The notes below the pieces were generated by a model, which saw only the letters and a list, made by a program, of their open reading frames with translations, searched no databases and was not told the DNA's origin. Below are positions 16,125-22,323 of a DNA stretch of 22,688 nucleotides, in pieces. Positions within the stretch are counted from its first letter, which is position 1; each line of letters begins with the position of its first letter. The stretch comes from Candidatus Latescibacteria bacterium 4484_181 (GTDB lineage: Bacteria; Latescibacterota; MVCY01), in the NCBI GenBank assembly GCA_002049985.1, contig MVCY01000004.1, positions 1 to 22,688 on the forward strand, in the 5' to 3' direction. Position numbers and translations under genes: made by a program.

Positions 16125-16162
16125 CAAGAGACTTTTCTGATTGACTCACGAGAAGTCCCTTG
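16125..16162 (+). terminator. Weak terminator-like hairpin after the transglutaminase gene
   Basis: CAAGAGACTT (16125-16134) and AAGTCCCTTG (16153-16162) form a 10-bp stem with one mismatch and an 18-nt loop, 12 nt after the stop codon. It is followed by TTCTC, not a full T-run, so termination may be partial. Confidence 0.4.
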
Positions 16163-16170
16163 TTCTCAAT

Positions 16171-16221
16171 GCTAAGCTTTTCAAAACCTGTAATAAGTTA
16201 GTGCAATTCATCAACAAATCA
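16171..16221. repeat. Degenerate second copy of the intergenic repeat
   Basis: GCTAAGCTTTTCAAA (16171-16185) matches GCTGAGCTTATCGAA in the element at 3078-3160. The next blocks, ACCTGTAATAA and AATTCATCAACAAATCAGA, match the loop and right-arm start of that element (ACCTACTAAAA, AATTCACCAATAAATGAGA). The order is the same and the two copies differ by short indels. Each block alone could be chance; together they suggest an old shared element. Confidence 0.4.
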
Positions 16222-16391
16222 GAGTCTCTGTTCAGTTCAAAGTCGCAGTTTTGCTGGTTCTTGGATCCTATCGAATAATAGAGGTCCTGGCATTAGTGCT
16301 GGCTCACTTTACACATCTATTTCTGTGGGAGTGCTCTGCAGAGCCCGATTTCGTCGGCGGGGACCTTCCCACGAACAGACGCTTTTCTATG

Positions 16392-16465
16392 GGGCGATTA
16401 GCTCAGTCGGTTAGAGCGCCACGCTCACATCGTGGAGGTCACTGGTTCGAATCCAGTATCGCCCA
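16392..16465 (+). tRNA. tRNA-Val(CAC)
   Basis: A complete cloverleaf can be drawn. The acceptor stem is GGGCGAT/ATCGCCC, the D-arm GCTC...GAGC, the anticodon stem CCACG/CGTGG around loop CTCACAT (anticodon CAC, reading GTG), and the T-arm ACTGG/CCAGT with TTCGAAT. The discriminator is A, and CCA is not encoded because CTG follows. A weak promoter candidate, TTGCTG with AATAAT after 17 nt, lies about 110 nt upstream (16251-16279). A strong terminator follows at 16625. Confidence 0.97.
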
Positions 16466-16514
16466 CTGTTTTGGGAATAAGCACCTGGTCTATTTTAAGG
16501 AGGTTTGTAATAAG

Positions 16515-16640
16515 TTGCTTCTTTTGCATATCAAGGTTATGGAAATTAGAAAAATAATCTTGTTTACACGAAATCAGGGGACAAAGGTTCTTGATCTGAT
16601 CAATTCAGAAGAGGGAACAACATTAAAAGGGTGCACTTAA
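16515..16640 (+). CDS. Possible 41-residue ORF between tRNA and terminator
   Basis: AAGGAGG (16497-16503) stands 11 nt before a TTG that opens 41 codons ending in TAA inside the terminator stem. The product is basic at first (LLLLHIKVMEIRKIILFTRN), then acidic, and matches nothing I know. Spacing is long and the stop lies in the hairpin, so this may be only the 3' tail of the tRNA transcript. It is listed because no other gene explains this ribosome binding site. Confidence 0.18.
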   Translation: MLLLHIKVMEIRKIILFTRNQGTKVLDLINSEEGTTLKGCT

Positions 16641-16655
16641 AGTGCACCTTTTTAT
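16625..16655 (+). terminator. Intrinsic terminator before the zinc-ribbon gene
   Basis: GGTGCACT (16630-16637) and AGTGCACC (16641-16648) form a perfect 8-bp stem with a TAA loop, extended by AAAA before and TTTTT after. It ends 37 nt before the next ATG. It either ends the tRNA transcript or acts as a leader attenuator for the zinc-ribbon gene, whose own promoter is not visible in the 37 nt. Confidence 0.92.
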
Positions 16656-16691
16656 TAGTGGAACTAAGCCAACCAGGGAGGAGTATAAATA

Positions 16692-17405
16692 ATGAAAAGG
16701 CAGTTAGCCGTACTTTCAGAACTACAGAAGATTGATATTCACATCGATAAATTAGAAAAAGTCAAGAGTGAATATCCGGCTGCAATCTCTGCGGTTGAGC
16801 AGCAACTTGAACAGAGCAGAAAGGACCTCCAATCCCAGAGGGGGGGGAAGGAGGAGGCGGAGAAGAGAAGACGGCATCTGGAAAGGGAGCTGGAGGTGGC
16901 CAGCGAACATCTGAAAACCTCTCAACAGAGGCTTACCGAGGTCAAGACGAATAAGGAATACGAGGCACTGCAGCGAGAAATCGATGTCTGGAAACAGACG
17001 GTGAGCAAGACTGAAACAGAGATTCTGAAAACTATGGCCGAAATCGAACAGTTGACTGAAAAGATAGTCACCCACGAGCAGAGATTGAAAGAAGAAGAGA
17101 AACTGAAACAGAAGCAGATATCAGATTTCCGTGCCAAACTGGACTCAGCAGAGGCAGAGCTAAATGGCTATAGACGAGAGAGAGAACAGATTGCCAGCAA
17201 GGTGGGTAGGGATTTGCTCTCTCACTATGAGAGGATTCGCAGAGGCAAAGGGGGAGTTGCGGTAGTATCTGTGAGCAGAAGGGCTTGTGGGGGGTGCTTC
17301 AAGCAACTTCCTCCGCAAAAAGTGGTGGAGATCAAGAAAGGCAACAGATTGATCACTTGTGACAGTTGTGGAAGAATACTGGTATGGGACGAAAGTGCGA
17401 AGTGA
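16692..17405 (+). CDS. Coiled-coil protein with C4 zinc ribbon (COG1579 family)
   Basis: The 237-residue protein has a long antiparallel coiled coil over about residues 5-190, with abundant Glu, Lys and Gln in heptads, and a C-terminal zinc ribbon. The ribbon Cys pairs are CGGC (199, 202) and CDSC (223, 226), with the family signature CFKQLPPQ between them and CGRILVW at the end. Members of COG1579 resemble nucleic-acid-binding or ribosome-associated proteins, including the chlamydial late regulator CdsZ and the campylobacter flagellar protein HP0958/FlgZ, but a common function is not established. The ATG has GGGAGGAG upstream at good spacing. The stop overlaps the start region of the RNase HI gene, so the two are coupled, and rnpB follows. 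Confidence 0.9.
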   Translation: MKRQLAVLSELQKIDIHIDKLEKVKSEYPAAISAVEQQLEQSRKDLQSQRGGKEEAEKRRRHLERELEVASEHLKTSQQRLTEVKTNKEYEALQREIDVWKQTVSKTETEILKTMAEIEQLTEKIVTHEQRLKEEEKLKQKQISDFRAKLDSAEAELNGYRREREQIASKVGRDLLSHYERIRRGKGGVAVVSVSRRACGGCFKQLPPQKVVEIKKGNRLITCDSCGRILVWDESAK

Positions 17406-17862
17406 CACTTTTTTAACAGCATATATAGATGGTGCTTCACGTGGAAATCCCGGTCCGGCAGCGATAGGGGTGCTGATCGAAAAGGACCAGAGGCCCTTAT
17501 TAGAACTGTGCCAGTACATAGGATACTCTACTAATAATGTGGCCGAATATACTGCCTTGATAACCGCCATAGAGGAAGCCATAAGATTGGGCGGCGACCA
17601 TCTCTTTGTCCTCTCTGACAGCCAGCTTCTGGTGAGACAGATGGACGGCAGCTATAAGGTGAAGAATTCTCATATCCTGCCTCTATTTCAGCGTGCGAAC
17701 AGTCTTTGTCGGAGACTGAAAAGTTTTCAGATAAAACACATCGAAAGGGCCTTGAATAGTCAGGCTAATGATCTGGCTGCCCGAATTGTCAAACACTACC
17801 AGTCCGAAAGATCCAATTCAGGGAAAAGCCAAAGCAGGTTGGGTGGTCGCTCTGCTGGATAG
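17395..17862 (+). CDS. rnhA: RNase HI family protein
   Basis: RNase HI degrades the RNA strand of RNA-DNA hybrids using two metal ions. All four acidic residues are present: YIDGASRGNPGP (Asp12), NNVAEYTAL (Glu51), VLSDSQLLV (Asp75) and NSQANDLAA (Asp126). The helical and strand order is that of the short bacterial/archaeal-type enzyme without the basic protrusion. GTG 17395 is chosen: it lies 11 nt inside the end of the zinc-ribbon gene, with a weak GGGAC upstream, and gives a product of 155 residues. A start at 17359 adds 12 unrelated residues. The last 12 or so codons (KSQSRLGGRSAG) lie inside the 5' end of rnpB, so the natural domain ends near the second Asp motif and the tail may simply be read-through of the RNA gene. 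Confidence 0.9.
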   Translation: MRSDTFLTAYIDGASRGNPGPAAIGVLIEKDQRPLLELCQYIGYSTNNVAEYTALITAIEEAIRLGGDHLFVLSDSQLLVRQMDGSYKVKNSHILPLFQRANSLCRRLKSFQIKHIERALNSQANDLAARIVKHYQSERSNSGKSQSRLGGRSAG

Positions 17863-18203
17863 GCCAGTGGGGAGGAAAGTCCGAGCTCCGCAGGGCAGGG
17901 TGGTCGGTAACACCGACGGGCAGTGATGCCACGGAAAGTGCCACAGAAAATATACCGCCCCGTGAGATATGGATAGTCGTTCTCTCACGAGGTAAGGGTG
18001 AAAAGGCGAGGTAAGAGCTCACCGTTCCGATGGTGACATCGGAAGCATGGTAAACCCCACCCGGAGCAAGGCCAAATAGGAGAGGAGAGGTGGCCCGCCT
18101 CGTTTTCCACTCTCGGGTAGGCCGCTTGATCCCTGTGGCAACATAGGGACCAGATGAATGTCCACCCTCGACAGAACTCGGCTTATAGGCCTGCTTTGGC
18201 TTC
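17826..18203 (+). ncRNA. rnpB: RNase P RNA, bacterial class A
   Basis: The conserved 5' core GAGGAAAGTCCGAGCTCC (P4 strand) is present. So are ACAGAAAATATACCGCC, the GGTAAGGGTGAAAAGG and GGTAAGAGCTCACCG blocks, CCCACCCGGAGCAAGGCCAA, and the 3' core CAGAACTCGGCTTATAGG. The ends are set by helix P1, where AAGCCAAAGCAGG (17826-17838) pairs perfectly with CCTGCTTTGGCTT (18190-18202). The RNA is the catalytic part of RNase P, which trims tRNA 5' ends. Its length of about 378 nt is normal. No dedicated promoter could be recognised, so it may be cut from the rnhA transcript. It overlaps the end of rnhA. Confidence 0.97.
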
Positions 18204-18281
18204 CTATTTCCAGGTATTACTCATCAAGGGTACAACCATAACAGGATCAAAAAGGGATTTCAGACGGGTATCTCTGTCACC

Positions 18282-18572
18282 GTGGAGAAGACGGAAGAGC
18301 TGAGCAAGATTGGCAAGCTTAAGCTCGACATCGCTGCCATCAGGCGAGAGCTATCCAGCACTTTTGCTCAACTGGGAGAGACCATCTATCAGAAGGCAGC
18401 CGAGAAGAAAGACTCACAGCTTTGGGCTGACGACGAGCAGGTTCGAGCCCTGATTGAGAAAATAGATACCTTAAGACTGGAGATAAGAAGAAAGGAGGAA
18501 GAACTGGAGAAGATCCGAGAGGAAAAGGAAAGACGGAAAACTGAAAGGGAGACCGAGGGAATTTCCACTTGA
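18282..18572 (+). CDS. Small charged coiled-coil protein of unknown function
   Basis: The 96-residue product starts at GTG 18282, the only start codon in an otherwise open frame downstream of rnpB; no strong ribosome binding site is visible. It is one long helix pair: LSKIGKLKLDIAAIRRELSS and a highly charged C-terminal half (KEEELEKIREEKERRKTERE). No signal peptide, cysteines or membrane segment are present. It resembles small coiled-coil proteins encoded near cell-envelope genes but I cannot name the family. It lies 79 nt after rnpB and 116 nt before htrA on the same strand. Confidence 0.6.
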   Translation: MEKTEELSKIGKLKLDIAAIRRELSSTFAQLGETIYQKAAEKKDSQLWADDEQVRALIEKIDTLRLEIRRKEEELEKIREEKERRKTERETEGIST

Positions 18573-18586
18573 GAAAAATCTTGGAA

Positions 18587-18649
18587 CCCAAATCCGCTTT
18601 GGGCGTTTCATAGAGTAAAAGGAGAAAAGCGAAGTGCTGAGATGCACTT
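18587..18649 (+). other. Two hairpins in the leader of htrA
   Basis: CCCAAA-TCCGC-TTTGGG (18587-18603) and AAGTGC-TGAGAT-GCACTT (18632-18649) are perfect inverted repeats between the coiled-coil gene and htrA. Neither has a T-run. The second precedes a small AATC/GATT repeat and could be an operator or an RNA element; there is no further evidence. Confidence 0.35.
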
Positions 18650-18688
18650 AATCTAAGGATTTACTTGGCATAGAGGGAGGCGAGCAAG

Positions 18689-20030
18689 ATGAAACTGAGG
18701 GCATCGGAGATTAAGAATTACGTGATCGTTGCCTCTATTGCGGTTCTGTTCACTTTCATAGGGATAATAATCGCTTCAGGTCTGGGGGGGAGGTCTTCAG
18801 TAAATAGTGAACCTTCTTCAGAGGAGGCGACGGTAAAGGAGAAAGCGGTTGTTTCCAGCGAGAGTCCTTTCCGGTTGGCCATCCAGAGGGTGGGACCGGC
18901 TGTGGTTTCCATCACTGCTCAAAAGGTGGTAAAGGTGAAAATCCCCGATTTTCCATTTGAGTTCAGGGGGCCGTGGGAAGAATTCTTTTGGCCTTTTGGT
19001 GGTCCAGAGTCCAAGAAGGAGAGAAAATACACCCAAAAAAGCCTTGGCTCGGGATTCATTGTGGACAGAGATGGGCATATATTGACCAATAATCATGTGG
19101 TTGCTGGAGCCGAGGGGATTAACGTTAAGTTGTCTGACGAAAGAGAATTCAAAGCAGAGGTCGTAGGAACAGACCCAGAGACAGATGTGGCCTTGATCAA
19201 ATTGAAGACAGAGGAGCAGATCCCCGAGCGGGAGATAGCAAAGCTGGGAGATTCCGACAAGATCGAGGTTGGCGACTGGGTGGTAGCGGTGGGAAATCCA
19301 TTTGGGCTTGAACGGACATGTACAGGGGCAAAATTTCGGTTTTGCCATACCCATCAATATAGCCCGCAATGTGATGGAACAGCTTAGGGCCAAGGGCAAA
19401 GTGGTGCGGGGCTTTTTGGGTATACTGCCCCAGGAGATAACCCCTGACTTGGCAGAGGCAAAAGGGCTTTCCTCCACCGAGGGCGTTCTGGTGGCCAAGG
19501 TCGATTCTGGCACACCAGCAGAAAAGGGGGGACTGAAGGTAGGAGATGTTATTATCCGGTTTGCTGGCAAGAAGATAAAAAATGTTAAGCAATTCCGAAT
19601 GCTGGTTGCCAACCACACCCCGGGAGAGAAGGTGAAGATGACGGTTATCCGTGATGGCAAACAGAAGGAGCTCACCTTCACGCTGGGCGATCGGGCGAAA
19701 TATCTGAAATTGGCGGCTGGAGAGTCGAAAGCTGGAGAAGCCGAGGTCTGGATGGGTATGGAAGTGGCTAGCGTCCACAGCGATGTCGTCCGCTCAATGG
19801 GAATAAAAGAGAAAACCGGGGTGGTAGTCGTTGGCGTGGAAGGCGGTAGCCCCGCCGAGGGGAAAGGGATAAAGCCAGGAGATGTTATCCTCCAGGTTGG
19901 CCAATACCAGATCAAGGACTTAGAAGACTACCAAGAAGCCGTCGAGAAACTGAAGGGGAGTGAAAAACCTGTGCTGTTCTTGATAAAACGGGGCAAATGG
20001 ACCCGTTTCGTCGCACTCAAGGAGAAATAA
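18689..20030 (+). pseudogene. htrA: HtrA/DegP-type serine protease, catalytic-serine segment deleted
   Basis: Two frames together make one HtrA protease. The first (18689-19387) has a strong ribosome binding site (GGGAGG), a membrane anchor (residues 12-31) and the protease N-lobe with catalytic His136 (TNNHVVAG) and Asp166 (ETDVALIKL), up to GNPFGLER. The second frame, shifted by one base, resumes at VQGQNFGFAIPINIARNV and continues through two PDZ domains (about 19420-19690 and 19750-20025). What normally lies between, about 57 residues including the activation loop and the GNSGG catalytic serine motif, is absent at about 19310-19335. The gene therefore cannot make a working protease. It would code for a truncated product of 232 residues unless the deletion is an assembly error. 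It is followed 24 nt later by the sigma factor gene. Confidence 0.85.
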
Positions 20031-20054
20031 TCGATAAGGAGAGGTGAGACAAGG

Positions 20055-20807
20055 GTGTCTAAATTAGTCAAGAAACCTTATGCGAGTGAAGATCGCTCTC
20101 TGGAGCAGTACTTACAAGAGATTGGCAAAATCGAACTATTGAAGCCGGAAGAAGAAGTAGAACTGGCCAGAAGGATTAGGGCCGGGGACCAGGAGGCTCT
20201 GAAGAAATTAACCCAGGCAAATCTGCGTTTCGTAGTTAGCGTGGCTAAGCAGTATCAAAATCAAGGATTACCATTAAGTGATCTCATCAATGAAGGCAAT
20301 GTGGGGCTGATCAAGGCAGCAAAAAGATTTGATGAGACCAAAGGTTACAAGTTCATCTCTTATGCCGTCTGGTGGATCAGGCAGGCTATCCTGCAAGCCC
20401 TGGCGGAGCAGTCCAGGATAGTTCGATTACCTCTGAACCGAGTAGGTGCTCTGCATAAGATAGGAAGGGCATCGTCGGAATTGGAGCAGGAGTTTGGCAG
20501 GGAGCCAAGTGCAGATGAGATCGCCGATGAGCTGGACATGAGTGAGCACGAGGTGATGGACACACTTAAGATCTCAAGCCGCCACCTCTCTCTGGATGCC
20601 CCTTTTAGTGAAGGAGAAGATAACAGCCTTTTGGATGTCCTCTCCGACGAGGTTTTTGGGCTGGATGCGAAACAGGCGCTAACCTTGGAAGAGATCGGAG
20701 CGAGATTCAAACTGACCAGAGAAAGAGTTCGTCAGATTAAGGAGAAAGCCATACGACGGCTAAGACATGCCTCCCGAAGTCGCCTTCTCAGAACTTACCT
20801 GCATTGA
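20055..20807 (+). CDS. rpoD: Primary-type sigma-70 factor lacking region 4.1
   Basis: GTG 20055 follows AGGAGAGGTGAG. The protein carries region 1.2 (SLEQYLQEIGKIELLKPEEE), region 2 (NLRFVVSVAKQYQNQGLPL, then FDETKGYKFISYAVWWIRQA, the -10 recognising and melting part), region 3 (VRLPLNRVGALHKIGRAS) and region 4.2 with the -35 helix-turn-helix (LTLEEIGARFKLTRERVRQI). Family members continue after SLLDVL with about 40 residues of linker and region 4.1 (pattern SLRxEIExxLSTLTxREAxVIRLYFGLD). Here SLLDVLSDEV runs straight into FGLDAKQ near nt 20650-20656, so about 35 residues are missing in frame. The 250-residue length compares with about 285 expected. Region 4.1 helps hold region 4 on the beta flap, so promoter use should be affected. 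A strong terminator follows. Confidence 0.88.
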   Translation: MSKLVKKPYASEDRSLEQYLQEIGKIELLKPEEEVELARRIRAGDQEALKKLTQANLRFVVSVAKQYQNQGLPLSDLINEGNVGLIKAAKRFDETKGYKFISYAVWWIRQAILQALAEQSRIVRLPLNRVGALHKIGRASSELEQEFGREPSADEIADELDMSEHEVMDTLKISSRHLSLDAPFSEGEDNSLLDVLSDEVFGLDAKQALTLEEIGARFKLTRERVRQIKEKAIRRLRHASRSRLLRTYLH

Positions 20808-20823
20808 TCCATACCGGTCATTG

Positions 20824-20858
20824 AAAAACCGTGGTGATTAGCCTCATCACGGTTTTTT
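20824..20858 (+). terminator. Intrinsic terminator of the sigma factor gene
   Basis: AAAAACCGTG (20824-20833) pairs with CACGGTTTTT (20848-20857). The stem carries its own A- and T-runs, and an inner GTGAT/ATCAC offers an alternative register. It lies 17 nt after the stop codon. Confidence 0.93.
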
Positions 20859-20897
20859 GACTCATATAAATCCGCTGAAGCTCCACAAGAGAAATGG

Positions 20898-21005
20898 AAA
20901 ATGTAGCTTTAGGCGGGCGGTGTACAGTAGCGTAGCGGACACAAAAGTCCCGGGGGGAGCAGGTCCTCTGGCTACATTTGTCAAGTCCTGTGGACAGGAC
21001 TTTTG
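20898..21005. repeat. Palindromic element with nested and competing hairpins
   Basis: AAATGTAGC (20899-20907) and GCTACATTT (20971-20979) close a domain of 81 nt. Just after it AAGTCCTG (20983-20990), loop TGGA and CAGGACTT (20995-21002) form a perfect 8-bp hairpin ending in TTTT. Inside the domain CAAAAGTCC (20942-20950) is the exact complement of GGACTTTTG (20997-21005), the second half of that hairpin, so the two pairings exclude each other. It matches no riboswitch I know and may be an intergenic palindromic repeat. No gene overlaps it. Confidence 0.5.
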
Positions 21006-21569
21006 CCGTCAGGCTAATTGATTGGGTCTTTCCTACATGACAGTCGGGTGATTGGTCACCGGGCGTATGGTTATTCCTGGAGGATAGAGCGTCTGCTCTT
21101 CCCATGAGCGGCAAACAGAGTCGAAGCGAGCCTGTATTGTCCCGGAGCTTATGGGTTCAGCGATTCAAACCTGCGTCTGCCCTACGCCCACGGAAGGCGG
21201 CCTTTTGGTCGCTTCTGTTTTATAGAGAAACGACAGATAGCTGGCCAAGATAAGGAGTTGTTGTCTGCAATTAGAGTGTTTTTGTGAAAGTTCAGGACTC
21301 TGCTAAGTCGGCTACGGCCTTCTTGAAGGGTGAGTTAAATATTCCAGCTCTACGAACTCTGTCTAAATTGACAATTGAGTTGCTCCTAACTTATGCATTC
21401 ACTTTGCAAATAGATATTTCCCAGAGTCCATGGACTTGTGATGAGTAGCCAAGGCGCTAACCGTCCTGGAATTCGATCCTATTTCACTGCCGAGAGAGTC
21501 CAGAGATGCGGATTTTTTCGATTAGCTGGATTAGGAGACATGATATTCAATCGAAAGAAATAAAAATCC
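21006..21569. other. Gene-free stretch before the KDPG aldolase promoter
   Basis: No gene is supported here. A wobble-paired hairpin (GAAGGCGGCC with GGTCGCTTCT, 21193-21216) with a GTTTTAT tail is the only structure. A GTG-started frame at 21284-21448 (54 residues) has no ribosome binding site and resembles nothing known. The minus strand offers only short frames. Parts near 21080-21170 look faintly tRNA-like but do not fold into a cloverleaf. Confidence 0.5.
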
Positions 21570-21598
21570 TTGACAATATTTTCAAAAAGGTGTATATT
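21570..21598 (+). promoter_or_regulatory. Promoter of the KDPG aldolase-ssb unit
   Basis: TTGACA (21570-21575), a 17-nt spacer and TATATT (21593-21598) make a near-perfect sigma-70 promoter in an A/T-rich stretch. The start point should be near 21605, giving a leader of about 40 nt. Confidence 0.75.
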
Positions 21599-21643
21599 TT
21601 TGAACAATGAATCTACCAAATTCTCAGTCAGCGGGAGAGAAGT

Positions 21644-22285
21644 ATGGATAAAACACTAGAGACGATTCTCTCTACGGGAGTGGTAGCAGTACTGCGGGCT
21701 AAGTCCTCTGCAGAGCTGATGAACGTCATCCGAGCCCTCTCGGGCGGTGGGGTAAAGGCTATCGAGGTGACAATGACCACTCCTGGGGCACTGAAGCTGA
21801 TCGAAGAGGTTTCTGAGCAGATGGCGGATGAGGTAGTGGTGGGAGTCGGTTCGGTCCTGGATGCGGAAACGGCCAGATTGGCCATTCTTGCTGGGGCTCA
21901 GTTTGTGGTGGGGCCTGTGCTCAGCGAAGAGGTGATCCATCTTTGTAAACGATACAGCAAGCTTGTCTGCCCGGGGGCCTTCACCCCCACAGAGATACTC
22001 AGAGCTTGGGAGCTGGGAGCGGATGTGGTGAAGGTCTTCCCTGCTACAGCCGTGGGGCCAAAGTACTTCCGGGATGTACTGGCGCCCTTGCCTCAGGTGA
22101 AGCTTATCCCCACCGGGGGAGTGAGTGTAGAAAATACCGCCGATTTCATTCGTGCCGGCGCCTCGGCAGTAGCCGCTGGAAGCTGCTTAGTCGACAAGAA
22201 AGCTGTAGCTGAGAGGAGATGGAACATAATCACCGAGACAGCTAAAAGGATGATCGCCGAGGTGAAAAGGGGACGGGAAGGGTGA
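21644..22285 (+). CDS. eda: KDPG/KHG aldolase
   Basis: The enzyme splits 2-keto-3-deoxy-6-phosphogluconate into pyruvate and glyceraldehyde 3-phosphate (Entner-Doudoroff pathway), and related hydroxy-keto acids. The 213-residue TIM barrel has VVAVLRAKS with the early Arg, AIEVTM (Glu41), GVGSVLD, PGAFTPTEI, the Schiff-base Lys130 in DVVKVFPA, and the phosphate-binding PTGGV and GAS. GVGSVLD differs slightly from the usual GAGTVL but keeps the shape. The ATG follows GGGAGAG, and the leader fits the promoter at 21570. No other Entner-Doudoroff gene is in the window, so the aldolase may serve uronate or keto acid breakdown. ssb follows after 38 nt. Confidence 0.93.
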   Translation: MDKTLETILSTGVVAVLRAKSSAELMNVIRALSGGGVKAIEVTMTTPGALKLIEEVSEQMADEVVVGVGSVLDAETARLAILAGAQFVVGPVLSEEVIHLCKRYSKLVCPGAFTPTEILRAWELGADVVKVFPATAVGPKYFRDVLAPLPQVKLIPTGGVSVENTADFIRAGASAVAAGSCLVDKKAVAERRWNIITETAKRMIAEVKRGREG

Positions 22286-22323
22286 ATGAATAAACATAAA
22301 CTCTTAAATTAGGGAGGTAGTAA

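Noticed and set aside
16251..16640. 129-codon frame across the tRNA
   Set aside because: It contains the usual false translation of a tRNA (GRLAQSVRAPRSHRGGHWFESSIAH type); only its 3' end was considered as a separate short frame.
18818..19915. 365-codon minus-strand frame opposite htrA
   Set aside because: It is the mirror of the HtrA coding sequence, low in complexity and rich in Ser, Thr and Pro; the plus strand has clear protein motifs.
20818..21114. 98-codon minus-strand frame
   Set aside because: It runs through the terminator and the palindromic element and has no ribosome binding site or recognisable motif.
21060..21180. tRNA- or tmRNA-like pieces (GAGC...GCTC, TTCAAAC) in the spacer
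   Set aside because: No acceptor stem or complete cloverleaf can be formed on either strand.
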